DNA of 35,835 bases from Bacillota bacterium (GCA_012521315.1 JAAYMP010000062.1:1-35835), one strand, 5' to 3'; counted from the stretch's first letter, positions 1 to 8,673 are shown. Numbers and translations: made by a program. The notes: generated from the sequence alone by a model not told the origin.

Positions 1-257
1 GAAGTTCGGGCGGGCATAATGGGTTGGCCTCGGTGATCGCCGCCGTCGGTCCCGATTTTCCCCGGTTGCGGGTGGGGATCGGGCGCCCGTCCGCCCCGGA
101 AGAGTTGATTGATTACGTTTTGGGTTGCTTTTCACCAGAAGAGCGGGAACTCCTCCCGGCGATCACTCGCCGGGCCGCTCAGGCCGTCGTCGCCTGGTGC
201 GCAGAAGGAATCGAAAAAGCAATGAGTAAATTCAATGGCCCGGTACCGCTGGAATAG
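1..257 (+). CDS. pth: Peptidyl-tRNA hydrolase, C-terminal part (5' end outside window)
   Basis: Pth releases peptides from peptidyl-tRNA that drops off ribosomes, recycling the tRNA in the cytosol. Only the last 84 codons are visible, read from base 3. The first residues hold the family motif GGHNGL, whose Asn binds the substrate, followed by the RVGIGRP and DYVLGCFSPEE blocks typical of the Pth C-terminal half. The family is about 185-200 residues long, so more than half the gene, including the catalytic His, lies upstream. The ORF track starts at the internal TTG at 24, but the reading frame and the conserved GGHNGL continue to the window edge, so that is not the real start. In Bacillus subtilis pth also lies just upstream of mfd, with fin between them; no fin-like ORF is seen in the 128-base gap here. 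Confidence 0.93.
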   Translation, partial: SSGGHNGLASVIAAVGPDFPRLRVGIGRPSAPEELIDYVLGCFSPEERELLPAITRRAAQAVVAWCAEGIEKAMSKFNGPVPLE

Positions 258-385
258 AATATTACGCCGCCTGGCACCATATGTTTTTATGACAAGAGGT
301 GTTGGCGGTTTCAACGTGGAGTCATAATCAATAATCGGCACGGCCAAGGAAGGAGGGGCCCTTTTCTTCCGTTGGCTGTGTTTTC

Positions 386-3300
386 GTGCGTTTTTGTTTA
401 GGGGGTTATTGCTTGTTCGAACAATTGCTTGCCCCACTCCGGACGTGGGCTGAAACCAAAACACTCCTGACGGCCATGGAATCAAGACAAAGGTCGGTCT
501 TAGGGCAGGGGGTCCGCGGGACGTCCGGCCTGTTTCTCTTGGCAACCCTTTGGCAAACGTTGAACCGGAAGATGTTGATCGTGACCAGCACACCGTCGGC
601 GGCGGAACGCTTGAGCGCAGACCTGGCTGTGCTGGTCGGCCCTGAAAGCTGTTCCTTGTTTCCCGCTTACGACCTGTTGGCCCACGAGGAAGCCTACGAA
701 AAAGAGGCGGCCGGGCAACGCCTCCTCGTCCTCAGCCGGCTTTTGGCCAATGAGAAACTGATCGTGGTCACTTCTTGGCCGGCCCTGGTCAGAAAAGTAT
801 TACCCCCGCCAAAATTGACGGCCTTCATCACCCGGGTAGCCACTGGTGAGGAGTTGGGACGGGAAACCTTTCTCCAGAAGCTTGTAACGGTCGGTTACAC
901 CCGGGTGCCCAAGGTGGAGGTCCCGGGCGAATTCAGTGTCCGCGGGGATATCATCGATCTTTACCCGTTGGACCAGCCTGACCCCGTGCGGATTGAGTTT
1001 TTTGGGGATGGGATCGACTCGATTCGTACCTTCAATGCGGAGACCCAAAAATCCGTGCGGAAATTGGAAGCAATAACGATCCTGCCCGCCCGGGAAGGAT
1101 TATGGACCGCGGAGCAATTCCAAACGGCCCGCCCCGCCATTGTCTCCTCCGTTCAGCAACAGAGCCAACGCTTATGCAAACTGGAGACCAACCAAAAGGC
1201 GCAGGAAGGGGCGGTCTTTTTACAAAAACGTTTTGCCGAGTTACTGGAGAAGATCGAGAACGGCTTGAGTTTTCCGGGGATGGACCGCTTTTTACCGCTG
1301 GTCCACGACGAGCTTGTCCCCTTCTGGGCTTATCTTTCGGATGCCCTTTTGGTCTTGCATGAACCGGTGCGGGGCAGTGAGTACCTGCGGGCCCTGGAAG
1401 AAGAAAACACCCGGATTATTGGGGGTTTTCTCGAACGTGGACACCTCCTTTCGGATGAAACCCGTCTTTATCTGTCTTTAAATGAAATCCAAGCCGGCCT
1501 GGTTGCCCGGGCCCGGCTTCATCTTTCCACCGTTGGCCGGACCTTGAAGGGGAGCAGGGTCGATGCGGTTCTCAGTTTTCCGATGCGGATGGCACCCGAC
1601 TATGCGGGCCAGTTTAAAAAGCTGGTTCAGGACTTAAAGAAGCGGGCCGAAAAACGCTGGACCGTCGTGCTGGCGGTGCCGGGGGTGGAACGCCGGCGCA
1701 GCCTGGCGGAGGCGTTAAGAGCGGAAGATCTTTTCCCCAACGACTGGCCGGAGACCGGCGAGTTGGTTTCGGGACAACTCTATCTAGCCCCCCTTTCCCT
1801 GGGGGAAGGGGTCGAGTTTTCCACTGATAAACTACTGCTCTTAACCGAAACGGAGCTTTACGGCCAACAACGCCGGGTGAAAAAAGGCAAGGCCCGTTTG
1901 GCGAAGGAAGGCTTGAAATTCTCCGATCTCGAGGGGTTACAGGTCGGGGATTATGTCGTCCATATCAACCACGGAATCGGGAAATATCTTGGCATCAAGA
2001 AGCTGGAGATCAACGGGGCCAGCCGCGAATATCTGGAGATCGAATATGCCGACGCGGACCGGTTGTATGTGCCTACGGACCAGGTGGGGATGGTCCAAAA
2101 ATATATTGGTCTCGAAGAAACCCCGCCCCGGATTAACCGGTTGGGCGGGAGTGATTGGCAGAAGGTAAAGACCAGGGTTCAAGAGTCCATTAAGGAAATG
2201 GCTGACAAGCTACTCAAACTATACGCCGACCGCTTTGTCGCCAAAGGCTACGCCTATCCCCCCGATACCGTCTGGCAGAATGAGTTCGAGGAGGCCTTCA
2301 TTTACGAGGAGACCCCCGACCAGTTAAAGGCCATTGAGGAGATTAAAAGGGATTTGGAATCGGAACGGCCGATGGACCGGCTCCTCTGCGGGGATGTGGG
2401 CTACGGCAAGACCGAAGTGGCGATGCGGGCGGCGTTTAAGGTCGTGACCAACGGGAAACAGGTGGCGGTTCTGGTCCCCACGACCATCCTGGCCCAGCAG
2501 CATTTCCAGACCTTTGCTCAGCGGTTCAGTGGTTACCCGGTCAATATCGGCCTGTTGAGCCGTTTTCAGTCCCCTGCGGAGCAGGAAAGAGTGGTGAAGG
2601 GGTTAAAAAACGGAACAATCGATCTGGTGATCGGTACCCACCGCCTCTTATCCAAGGACGTCGCCTTTAAAGATCTGGGTTTACTGATCGTAGATGAAGA
2701 GCAGAAGTTTGGCGTCTCCCATAAGGAACGCCTCAAAGAACTCAAGAAAAATGTGGACGCATTAACCCTGACCGCCACCCCGATCCCCCGGACCCTGCAC
2801 ATGTCGTTGATCGGGATCCGTGATATAAGTGTAATCGATACGCCCCCGGAGGACCGTTACCCGGTGAAAACCTATGTGATTGAATACAACGAAGAAGTGA
2901 TCGCCGAGGCGATCCGGCGGGAATTGGAACGGGGCGGGCAGGTCTTCTTTGTCCATAACCGGGTCAAGACCATCGACCAAATGGCCGCTTATCTGCAGCG
3001 GCTTATCCCCGAAGCGCGGGTTGACATTGCCCACGGACGGATGTCCGAGGACCAACTGGAAGAGGTCATGCTCAGTTTTTACGAAGGGGCCAGCGATCTT
3101 TTGGTCTGTACCACGATTATCGAAAACGGGCTGGATATACCGAACGTAAATACCATTGTTGTTTATGATGCGGACCGGTTGGGCCTTGCCCAACTGTACC
3201 AGTTGCGGGGGAGAGTCGGGCGGAGCAACCGGGTTGCCTACGCCTACTTTACCTTCCGGAAAGACAAACTCCTCAGCGAAGTGGCGGAGAAAAGATTAGC

Positions 3301-3949
3301 CACGATCCGCGACTTTACGGATCTTGGGTCCGGGCTGAAAATCGCCCAGCGGGACTTGGAGATCCGGGGGGCCGGCAACCTGCTGGGCGCCGAGCAGCAC
3401 GGCCATATTGCGGCCATTGGTTTTGACCTGTACTGCCGCTTGTTGGAGGAGGCCATCACCGAGCGGCGCGGGGAGAAGAAACCGGACACCCCGGATCCCA
3501 CCATTGAGGTGGCGATGGATGCCTTGATCGAGGAAAATTACATTGGTGATCCGGCCCAGAAAGTTGAGATGTACAAGAAGATTGCCGCCATCGCCAGTCT
3601 GGCGGAGGCCGATGAGGTGGAAGCGGAGATGGAAGACCGCTATGGCGAACCGCCCCTGGCGACGCGGAACCTGGTGGAGATTGCCCGCCTGAAAGTGCTG
3701 GCCAAACGGCTGGGGGTCAGCACGGTGACCACGGAACGGGGTGATCTGGTCGCCCGTTTCTTACCGGGTTTGTCCTTGGATGCGGAACGGATCACCGCGT
3801 TACTGGTGGGTTATAAGGGCCGGGTTCGCTACCAACCGGGCCGCCAGCCGGTGATGCGCTGGCGGACGGCGGGACATGAAGCGGCGGACAATTGGAAACT
3901 GGTCAAAGATTCCCTCCTTTATCTGTTAGGGGAAAAGAAGTCTGTTTAG
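386..3949 (+). CDS. mfd: Transcription-repair coupling factor Mfd
   Basis: Mfd removes RNA polymerase stalled at DNA lesions and recruits UvrA for nucleotide excision repair. The 1187 residues match the usual ~1150-1180. Visible in order are a UvrB-like N-terminal module (QRLLVLSRLL, then GEFSVRGDIIDLYPL), the RNA polymerase-interacting Tudor-like domain around residue 515 (GDYVVHINHGIGKYLGI), a helicase core with Walker A GDVGYGKTEVA near 669 and Walker B DEEQ near 770, RecA2 motifs including the helicase motif VI-like QLRGRVGRS, and a C-terminal TRCF domain. The start is uncertain. GTG at 386 lies 27 bases after the AGGAGGGG at about 351, whereas TTG at 413 has GGGGG eight bases upstream and would shorten the protein by nine residues. 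uvrC sits at the other end of the window. The open frame is intact. Confidence 0.97.
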   Translation: MRFCLGGYCLFEQLLAPLRTWAETKTLLTAMESRQRSVLGQGVRGTSGLFLLATLWQTLNRKMLIVTSTPSAAERLSADLAVLVGPESCSLFPAYDLLAHEEAYEKEAAGQRLLVLSRLLANEKLIVVTSWPALVRKVLPPPKLTAFITRVATGEELGRETFLQKLVTVGYTRVPKVEVPGEFSVRGDIIDLYPLDQPDPVRIEFFGDGIDSIRTFNAETQKSVRKLEAITILPAREGLWTAEQFQTARPAIVSSVQQQSQRLCKLETNQKAQEGAVFLQKRFAELLEKIENGLSFPGMDRFLPLVHDELVPFWAYLSDALLVLHEPVRGSEYLRALEEENTRIIGGFLERGHLLSDETRLYLSLNEIQAGLVARARLHLSTVGRTLKGSRVDAVLSFPMRMAPDYAGQFKKLVQDLKKRAEKRWTVVLAVPGVERRRSLAEALRAEDLFPNDWPETGELVSGQLYLAPLSLGEGVEFSTDKLLLLTETELYGQQRRVKKGKARLAKEGLKFSDLEGLQVGDYVVHINHGIGKYLGIKKLEINGASREYLEIEYADADRLYVPTDQVGMVQKYIGLEETPPRINRLGGSDWQKVKTRVQESIKEMADKLLKLYADRFVAKGYAYPPDTVWQNEFEEAFIYEETPDQLKAIEEIKRDLESERPMDRLLCGDVGYGKTEVAMRAAFKVVTNGKQVAVLVPTTILAQQHFQTFAQRFSGYPVNIGLLSRFQSPAEQERVVKGLKNGTIDLVIGTHRLLSKDVAFKDLGLLIVDEEQKFGVSHKERLKELKKNVDALTLTATPIPRTLHMSLIGIRDISVIDTPPEDRYPVKTYVIEYNEEVIAEAIRRELERGGQVFFVHNRVKTIDQMAAYLQRLIPEARVDIAHGRMSEDQLEEVMLSFYEGASDLLVCTTIIENGLDIPNVNTIVVYDADRLGLAQLYQLRGRVGRSNRVAYAYFTFRKDKLLSEVAEKRLATIRDFTDLGSGLKIAQRDLEIRGAGNLLGAEQHGHIAAIGFDLYCRLLEEAITERRGEKKPDTPDPTIEVAMDALIEENYIGDPAQKVEMYKKIAAIASLAEADEVEAEMEDRYGEPPLATRNLVEIARLKVLAKRLGVSTVTTERGDLVARFLPGLSLDAERITALLVGYKGRVRYQPGRQPVMRWRTAGHEAADNWKLVKDSLLYLLGEKKSV

Positions 3950-4026
3950 CAAGTATATTCATAGCTGGACAGGGAAATCTAATCATGACAGTTTCCATCC
4001 GGCATTGTTCCAGAGACGGCGGCAAA

Positions 4027-4056
4027 TGAATATTCCTGCTCAGCAAGGTATATAAT
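4027..4056 (+). promoter_or_regulatory. Possible sigma-G/F-type promoter upstream of spoVT
   Basis: TGAATA at 4027-4032 is followed after 16 bases by TATATAA, close to the forespore sigma pattern TGAATA / CATAnTA. The same stretch holds TATAAT at 4051-4056, but no TTGACA-like box sits 17 bases upstream, so a sigma-A reading is weaker. In B. subtilis spoVT is transcribed by sigma-G, which fits. The two boxes are short and this remains a pattern match. Confidence 0.35.
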
Positions 4057-4169
4057 ATCAATAAATAACAATAGATCCTGAACAATGAAGGAAGGGTTGG
4101 CAGCGAAAACATTGAAACCTTTGCCCCAAAATTGGCGGATGGAGGACTTAGAAGAAGGAGGGAAAAAGG

Positions 4170-4733
4170 ATGAAGGCAACAGGTATAGTTCGGCGCATTG
4201 ATGATCTGGGGCGTGTTGTGATTCCAAAGGAAATTCGCAGAACCCTCCGGATTAGGGAGGGGGACCCGCTGGAGATCTTTGTTGACCGCGAGGGTGAAGT
4301 AATCTTAAAAAAATATTCACCCATCGGTGAACTTGGGGATTTTGCCAAGGAATATGCTGATTCTTTGTATGAATCAACCGGACATATTTCCCTTATTGCC
4401 GACCGGGATCTCATCATTGCGGTCGCCGGTGCCCCGAAAAAAGAGTTTATTGACAAACCGATCTCAAAAGCGGTAGAAAATGCGATTGAAGAGCGGAAGG
4501 TTGTTTTGATGCCTTCGCCCGGCGAGCATAAATACTGCGAAACCTGTCCGATCCTCGAAGAGGAGGGCGAATGCAAATTTACCGCTCAAGTGATCGCGCC
4601 AATTATTGCCGAAGGGGATCCGATTGGGGCCGTTATTTTAGCGTCAAAGGAACCCGGGGTAACCATGGGGGAACTGGAGATAAAAGTGGCGGAAACGGCC
4701 GCGGGTTTCCTCGCCAAACAAATGGAACAGTAG
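4170..4733 (+). CDS. spoVT: Stage V sporulation protein T, AbrB-family regulator
   Basis: SpoVT is a forespore DNA-binding regulator that adjusts sigma-G-dependent genes during late endospore development. The 187 residues compare with 178 in B. subtilis. Residues 1-50 are an AbrB/SpoVT swapped-hairpin DNA-binding domain (MKATGIVRRIDDLGRVVIPK, EIRRTLRIREGDPLEIF). Residues ~55-180 form the GAF-like domain found only in SpoVT (ADSLYESTGHISLIADRDL, then SPGEHKYCETCPI). The ATG follows GAAGGAGGG at normal spacing. The gene lies downstream of mfd as in Bacillus, separated by 220 bases holding a possible forespore promoter. A GC-rich hairpin follows the stop. This gene is the clearest single sign that the organism forms endospores. 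Confidence 0.96.
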   Translation: MKATGIVRRIDDLGRVVIPKEIRRTLRIREGDPLEIFVDREGEVILKKYSPIGELGDFAKEYADSLYESTGHISLIADRDLIIAVAGAPKKEFIDKPISKAVENAIEERKVVLMPSPGEHKYCETCPILEEEGECKFTAQVIAPIIAEGDPIGAVILASKEPGVTMGELEIKVAETAAGFLAKQMEQ

Positions 4734-4753
4734 GAAAAGACGGCAACAAGGCC

Positions 4754-4779
4754 ACCCCGGGTATCCCCCGGGGTTGTTC
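4754..4779 (+). terminator. GC-rich hairpin after spoVT, weak T-tract
   Basis: ACCCCGGG (4754-4761) and CCCGGGGT (4767-4774) pair perfectly across a five-base loop, followed by TGTTCC. The U-run is poor, so termination may be partial. It lies between convergent genes and could serve either strand. Confidence 0.5.
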
Positions 4780-5193
4780 CTAGTCCCGTGGGCGGCTGGC
4801 TGCCAACATACTGACCAGACTGGCGAGGACCGTTGGGTTCAGACTCTGGTTATTGAGGGATGAGGTTATAAGCGGTAACATCCCGATGAGCGGGGCCAGA
4901 TTAGGATTGGCCGGGTTCTTTTGCGTGGTGTTTTTGACCGGGGCGGCGTAGTTGTTGATCAGTTGTAAAAGCTGCTCCGTATTGAGTTCACCCTTTTCGT
5001 TGAAGGCCTTCATTAGCAGGGCAATTACTTCTTGTCCCTTTGGGCTCAGCTTAGGTACCAATTCCTGAAAAGCGGCCAGGTCTTCCGGGGGTAAACCCTT
5101 GGCTGGCGTGGACGGTTCCGGTTTGGTCTGGCCCGCGTTGCGCCGGCGGTAGACCCGTTTTTTCGGGAAACTTTTCCCCTCATGATCGGACAT
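4780..5193 (-). CDS. Hypothetical protein, 137 aa, basic disordered N-terminus
   Basis: I do not recognise this protein. The ATG at 5193 (minus strand) follows AAGGAGG at good spacing, so translation looks real. Residues 1-35 are basic and low in hydrophobics (KKRVYRRRNAG), then Pro-rich. Residues ~38-85 look helical and carry an amphipathic stretch (FQELVPKLSPKGQEVIALL). The C-terminal third is rich in Asn, Leu and Ser (LITSSLNNQSLNPTVLASL). No signal peptide or membrane span is visible. The gene converges on spoVT and is divergent from the small TM1266-like gene, with 67 bases between their starts. The composition would suit a spore or DNA-associated structural protein, but that is a guess. 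Confidence 0.75.
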   Translation of the reverse strand: MSDHEGKSFPKKRVYRRRNAGQTKPEPSTPAKGLPPEDLAAFQELVPKLSPKGQEVIALLMKAFNEKGELNTEQLLQLINNYAAPVKNTTQKNPANPNLAPLIGMLPLITSSLNNQSLNPTVLASLVSMLAASRPRD

Positions 5194-5260
5194 CTTGATG
5201 TTTCCTCCTTGCCCCAGTTTTACGATAGCTTATGCGCTTGGCAGAAAGGTGGTGCCTGTC

Positions 5261-5509
5261 TTGGTACCAAGCGACCAAATGTTTCTCGTGGGGCTTCAGG
5301 TTCCAAACCGTGCCGATCTAGCCCCGGCGGTCCAGTCGGTGATCACCAAGTATGGTGACAATATTATAGGCCGTTTTGGCCTTCCCAGTCCCAATAAGGA
5401 AAAAGGATTGATTGTCCTGTTGATGCAAGAAGCGGCGGCGGTCGACCGTCTAACAACCGACCTGACTGAGCTGGCCGATTTACAAATTAGAACTGTTGCC
5501 TTCGATTAA
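5261..5509 (+). CDS. Small ACT/NikR-C-like protein resembling the TM1266 family
   Basis: The 82-residue product reads as one ferredoxin-like beta-alpha-beta unit set. It begins MFLVGLQVPNRADLAPAVQS, continues through a YGDNIIGRFGLP block and a GLIVLLMQ strand, and ends with a helix (VDRLTTDLTEL) and a last strand (QIRTVAFD). This resembles the NikR-C/ACT-like fold of TM1266-type proteins, some annotated as iron-only hydrogenase system regulators. No hydrogenase gene is in the window. I chose TTG at 5261 because AAAGGTGGTG lies six bases upstream; the longer ORF from 5195 overlaps the start of the divergent gene and has no ribosome binding site. A strong terminator follows. The fold assignment rests on motif resemblance only. 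Confidence 0.7.
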   Translation: MVPSDQMFLVGLQVPNRADLAPAVQSVITKYGDNIIGRFGLPSPNKEKGLIVLLMQEAAAVDRLTTDLTELADLQIRTVAFD

Positions 5510-5512
5510 CGG

Positions 5513-5537
5513 AAAAGCCGGGTTTCCGGCTTTTTTT
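5513..5537 (+). terminator. Rho-independent terminator
   Basis: AAAAGCCGG and CCGGCTTTT form a nine-base-pair stem across a GTTT loop, running into seven T. It ends the transcript of the small TM1266-like gene. Confidence 0.9.
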
Positions 5538-5604
5538 GTTTGGGTGGCGGGCAGGGGATTCTAGCCGGATCGCGAAATAACTCAAAGCGAGGGAAGGTGT
5601 TTGG

Positions 5605-7221
5605 ATGAACCCGGACGAGCTGCGAGTTATTCTATCCCGGTTAACCGCCGCCGGTTACCAGGCCCGGGAAGTCCCGGCAAAAGAAGGCTTTATTCTTCTG
5701 GCGAAGGATGAACCTTTTCACCGGAAATTGTTGTTGATCGGGGCAAACTTGTACCAAACAGATCAGTGGCGTGATTTGATCATCAAGACCGTTTTGGCGG
5801 AGCGTAACCAGCGGACCCAGTTGTCGCTGGCGGTTTTGTTGCTGGCGGATGTTGAGGGGGCAGGGGGGCAAAAGGTCCTGGCTTATCTGGGGGAGATGCC
5901 GTGGGTCGAAGCGGTCTGGGAAAAGGCCGGACCCCGGCTTTCAACGTTCAAAGCCCATTTTCGCTGGCAAGTCGAAGAAAGGATCCTTTCCCTGGCGGTC
6001 CAGTTGGCGAATGCGGTCGTGCTGGAGCAGCCAACCGTTCCCGGCAGCCGCCGGGAGGAAACGGGAGGCCGTCCACGGCTTACATATATACTGCTCTTCA
6101 TCAACCTGCTCGTTTTTTTGGCCACAATGCTCCACGGCGAAACCAACCCGACCAGTTTTTTGATTGGCATGGGGGCGAAGTATAATCCCCGTCTGTGGAT
6201 GGGGGAGTATTGGCGGCTCCTGACTCCCCTGTTTTTACATGCGGGGTGGGAACATTTTCTCTTCAGCGCGTTCGCCCTTTTTCAATTGGGTAGTCTGGTC
6301 GAACGTTTTTTTGGAGAAAGACGATTTTTCTGGATTTACTTTGGAGCTGGACTCTTGGGAACGCTCTCCGGCGTGCTTTGTCAACCGGACACGGTAGCGG
6401 TGGGCGTGCCGGGGGCGATTTGCGGACTGGTGGGCGCCCTCCTCTACTTTAGGATTCGCCGGCCGCAAACGGCGCAAGGGTTGTTCGGGCGGAGTTTCTG
6501 GATCATATTGGGTTTGAATCTGGTCCTTGGTTTGGTGCTTCCCGGGATCGATTACACGGGTTTGCTTGGGGGGTTTCTTGGGGGGTTGCTCTGGGCTTAT
6601 GCTTTAGGCCTGGGTAAGAAGGACCAAATCACCGGGCGCTGGTTATGGCGGTGTCTTCTCGGTTTGGTCATCGTTTTAGCCACCATCAAGGCGATGACAC
6701 CGCCCCCGAACAAGTGGTATCTGCCGTTGGAGACCGGCCGCCTTGCGCTGGAACAAGAGGATTATACCAATGCCCTTGCCGCATTGGAGGAGAGCTACCG
6801 TTTAAATCCGCAGTCCGCATTGGCCAGCCGCTTGTTGGCCAGTGCCTACTTGGCGGAAGGCGAGAAGGCGTTAGCGGCTGAAGAGTGGGATAAGGCGGTG
6901 CAATATTTGGAGGAGAGTCAAAAAGTGCAACCCAACGACAGGGCGGCCCGTCCTTTGCTGGCCCGGGCTTATCTCAACCGCAGTTTTCACCGTTATAACG
7001 CCGCTGATCTGGCCGGGGCCGAGGAAGACTGTGCCCGGGGGATTGCGCTGAACCTGAGGATTGAAGGATTCCATTACATTTTGGGTGCGGTCTACTATCA
7101 ACAGGAACGGTGGGCGGACGCCGTTCAGGAACTGGAGACGGTGCTGAGGCTGAACCCGGAGAACCAAGCGGCGCAAGCCCTTTTGGCGGAGTCAAAAAAA
7201 GCGGGTGAAAGTATGAAGTAG
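5605..7221 (+). CDS. GluP-type rhomboid-TPR membrane protein lacking catalytic residues (pseudoprotease)
   Basis: The architecture is that of Bacillus GluP/YqgP: a ~150-residue cytosolic N-terminal domain, a rhomboid membrane domain (~155-345) and TPR repeats from ~370 to the end, 538 residues in all. The rhomboid landmarks are clear: EYWRLLTPLFLHAG, then WEHFLFS and FALFQLG. However, the catalytic serine motif GxSG reads GVPG, so Ser is Pro269. The catalytic His of the last helix (DN-SGHIGG in GluP) reads DYTGLLGG, so His is Leu320. The oxyanion Asn of HxxxHxxxN is Ser. Active rhomboids are Ser-His dyad proteases, so this copy should not cleave peptide bonds. The fold is otherwise well kept and the frame is open, so it is not a decayed pseudogene. 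A binding or membrane-protein quality-control role, as for iRhoms, is inferred. The ATG follows GGGAAGGTG. Confidence 0.9.
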   Translation: MNPDELRVILSRLTAAGYQAREVPAKEGFILLAKDEPFHRKLLLIGANLYQTDQWRDLIIKTVLAERNQRTQLSLAVLLLADVEGAGGQKVLAYLGEMPWVEAVWEKAGPRLSTFKAHFRWQVEERILSLAVQLANAVVLEQPTVPGSRREETGGRPRLTYILLFINLLVFLATMLHGETNPTSFLIGMGAKYNPRLWMGEYWRLLTPLFLHAGWEHFLFSAFALFQLGSLVERFFGERRFFWIYFGAGLLGTLSGVLCQPDTVAVGVPGAICGLVGALLYFRIRRPQTAQGLFGRSFWIILGLNLVLGLVLPGIDYTGLLGGFLGGLLWAYALGLGKKDQITGRWLWRCLLGLVIVLATIKAMTPPPNKWYLPLETGRLALEQEDYTNALAALEESYRLNPQSALASRLLASAYLAEGEKALAAEEWDKAVQYLEESQKVQPNDRAARPLLARAYLNRSFHRYNAADLAGAEEDCARGIALNLRIEGFHYILGAVYYQQERWADAVQELETVLRLNPENQAAQALLAESKKAGESMK

Positions 7222-7527
7222 CGGTCTCCGCCAGTAAGTTGAACAAATAAAAAGCGGGTTGGACCTTGCTTGGCCGGGATTGTTGGCCGGTGGCGGGGAA
7301 AGCTTAATTACGTTATTGTGAATCAGCGGCTGGACGGGCTGTTTTTTTTATGCCGCGGCCAGGTGGGCGGTTGTCCGGGAGCGCGACTGGCACCATGCCT
7401 TTCGCCCTTTCATATCATAAATAATGATTTTCCGTTCGCGGAGAACCCGACACCGATCAACGACCCGGGCGGGGGCAATGAAAGCACGCCCGGGGAAGAA
7501 GAAGCAAAGATAAAGGAGAGGGGAAGC
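7222..7527 (+). other. 306-base intergenic region upstream of spore-envelope genes
   Basis: No gene is supported here. The ORF track runs the next frame back to 7270, but that extension has no ribosome binding site and reads as low-quality sequence. An eight-T run near 7337-7346 follows only a four-base-pair stem, so it is a weak terminator candidate for the rhomboid gene. A sigma-K-like promoter is annotated separately at 7391-7419. Confidence 0.6.
7391..7419 (+). promoter_or_regulatory. Sigma-K-like mother-cell promoter
   Basis: CACC at 7391-7394 and CATATCATA at 7411-7419, separated by 16 bases, match the late mother-cell sigma-K pattern mACm / CATAnnnTA at every defined position. It lies 108 bases before the start of a peptidoglycan-binding protein and ahead of a SPOCS-LysM spore protein, which suits expression late in the mother cell. 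The pattern is short, so chance matches occur. Confidence 0.5.
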
Positions 7528-8673
7528 ATGCCCCGTCTGGCGCTTTTGCCGGTCAACAGGTTACCTTTGGGGAAAAGATGGCTGTCGGTGGGCGGTCGTG
7601 GTCAAGATGTCCGGCAGTTGCAGACACTCTTATCCGCCTTGGGACTGTACGCCGGTGCGATCAATGGTGAATATGACCTTTTAACCCGGGAAGCGGTGAA
7701 AAGCTTCCAAAAAGCCTACCAGCTTCCGGTCGATGGGGTGTGCGGTCCGGACACCCTCAAGCTGCTGGCGGAAAAGGGGATTTACAACCGAACCCTGTTC
7801 ACCAGCGATGCAGGGGAGACCGTTCAAACCCTGGCCGCGCAGTACGGCGTAAGCGGGCGCGCCTTTAAGGATCCGGTGACCCGTTGCCGTCTCCGCCGCG
7901 TTCAGCCCGGGCAGCAAATCATGGTGGAAAGAAGGGAATTGATCTTAGCCTTCGCCGGCGAAGAGCTACCCGGGGAGGCGGGCGGTGAGCAGGCCGCGGA
8001 GGAAAGCTTTATTTATGTAAAAGCCGAGCGGCTCTTGGGGTTGGCGGCGGGTTGGGCGCTCCCGGACGGGGCGCCGTTGGTGGTCGATTTGTCCGGGGCA
8101 AAACTCTCCCGCCAGGTAAAGAAAGCTCTCCGGCGGGTACGCCGGACGATCGACACCGAACTGATCTGGTGGCAATCCTTGGACCATGCTTCTCTGCCCG
8201 CCAATACCGAAGCGGACGCCCTCATCGTTTCTGTACCGGTCTCCGTTGCGGCTGCCGATCCGCTGTCGGTTTGGCCGCGGCAGATTAAAAAGCTCTTAGC
8301 CTATTATCCATGCACGCGCCTGTTTCTCCATTTCGACCTCCACGGCAGGGGTTTGGACGAAAAGGGAGCGGCGTATTGTTTAACCCCGGTGGAGAAAAGA
8401 ATGGCCCGCCTCAACCGGATCGGGGAACCGAAAAGAATTGGCCGGTATGGTTGGCTTTGCTATCGTTACCGGTATAAAGATGAGACGAGAACGGTTTTCA
8501 TCCCCGACCGCTTGACCCTGCGGGGGATCTTGGACCAGGTTGACCGCTTAAATCTGCGCGGGGCCGTCTTTACCGGGCTGGAGAATGGATGGAAAGTCTG
8601 GCAGGAGGAGGGAAACCGCTATTTTTTAGCTACCCCCCGGCTGATGGTAATGAAAGATGGCGGGTTGGCATAA
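7528..8673 (+). CDS. Peptidoglycan-binding protein with degenerate GH18-like C-terminal domain
   Basis: The 381-residue product starts at ATG 7528 behind AAAGGAGAGGGG; the upstream extension in the ORF track is rejected. Residues ~20-85 are a PG_binding_1 domain (GGRGQDVRQLQTLLSALGLY, ending VDGVCGPDTLKLL). Residues ~92-135 look like a worn LysM module (AGETVQTLAAQYGV ... VQPGQQIMV). The rest, from ~175, has alternating strands and ends GAVFTGLENGWKVWQEEG, which recalls the last strands of GH18-type barrels in spore-cortex enzymes such as SleL/YaaH. I see no DxxDxDxE motif, so hydrolase activity is doubtful. No signal peptide is present, as is common for proteins built into the spore from the mother cell. 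It shares its orientation and probably its transcript with the next gene. Confidence 0.75.
   Translation: MPRLALLPVNRLPLGKRWLSVGGRGQDVRQLQTLLSALGLYAGAINGEYDLLTREAVKSFQKAYQLPVDGVCGPDTLKLLAEKGIYNRTLFTSDAGETVQTLAAQYGVSGRAFKDPVTRCRLRRVQPGQQIMVERRELILAFAGEELPGEAGGEQAAEESFIYVKAERLLGLAAGWALPDGAPLVVDLSGAKLSRQVKKALRRVRRTIDTELIWWQSLDHASLPANTEADALIVSVPVSVAAADPLSVWPRQIKKLLAYYPCTRLFLHFDLHGRGLDEKGAAYCLTPVEKRMARLNRIGEPKRIGRYGWLCYRYRYKDETRTVFIPDRLTLRGILDQVDRLNLRGAVFTGLENGWKVWQEEGNRYFLATPRLMVMKDGGLA

Noticed and set aside
7270-7527. 86-codon N-terminal extension of the peptidoglycan-binding gene in the ORF track
   Set aside because: No ribosome binding site at 7270, unconserved-looking sequence, and a clear AAAGGAGAGGGG before ATG 7528. 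The region also contains the sigma-K-like promoter.
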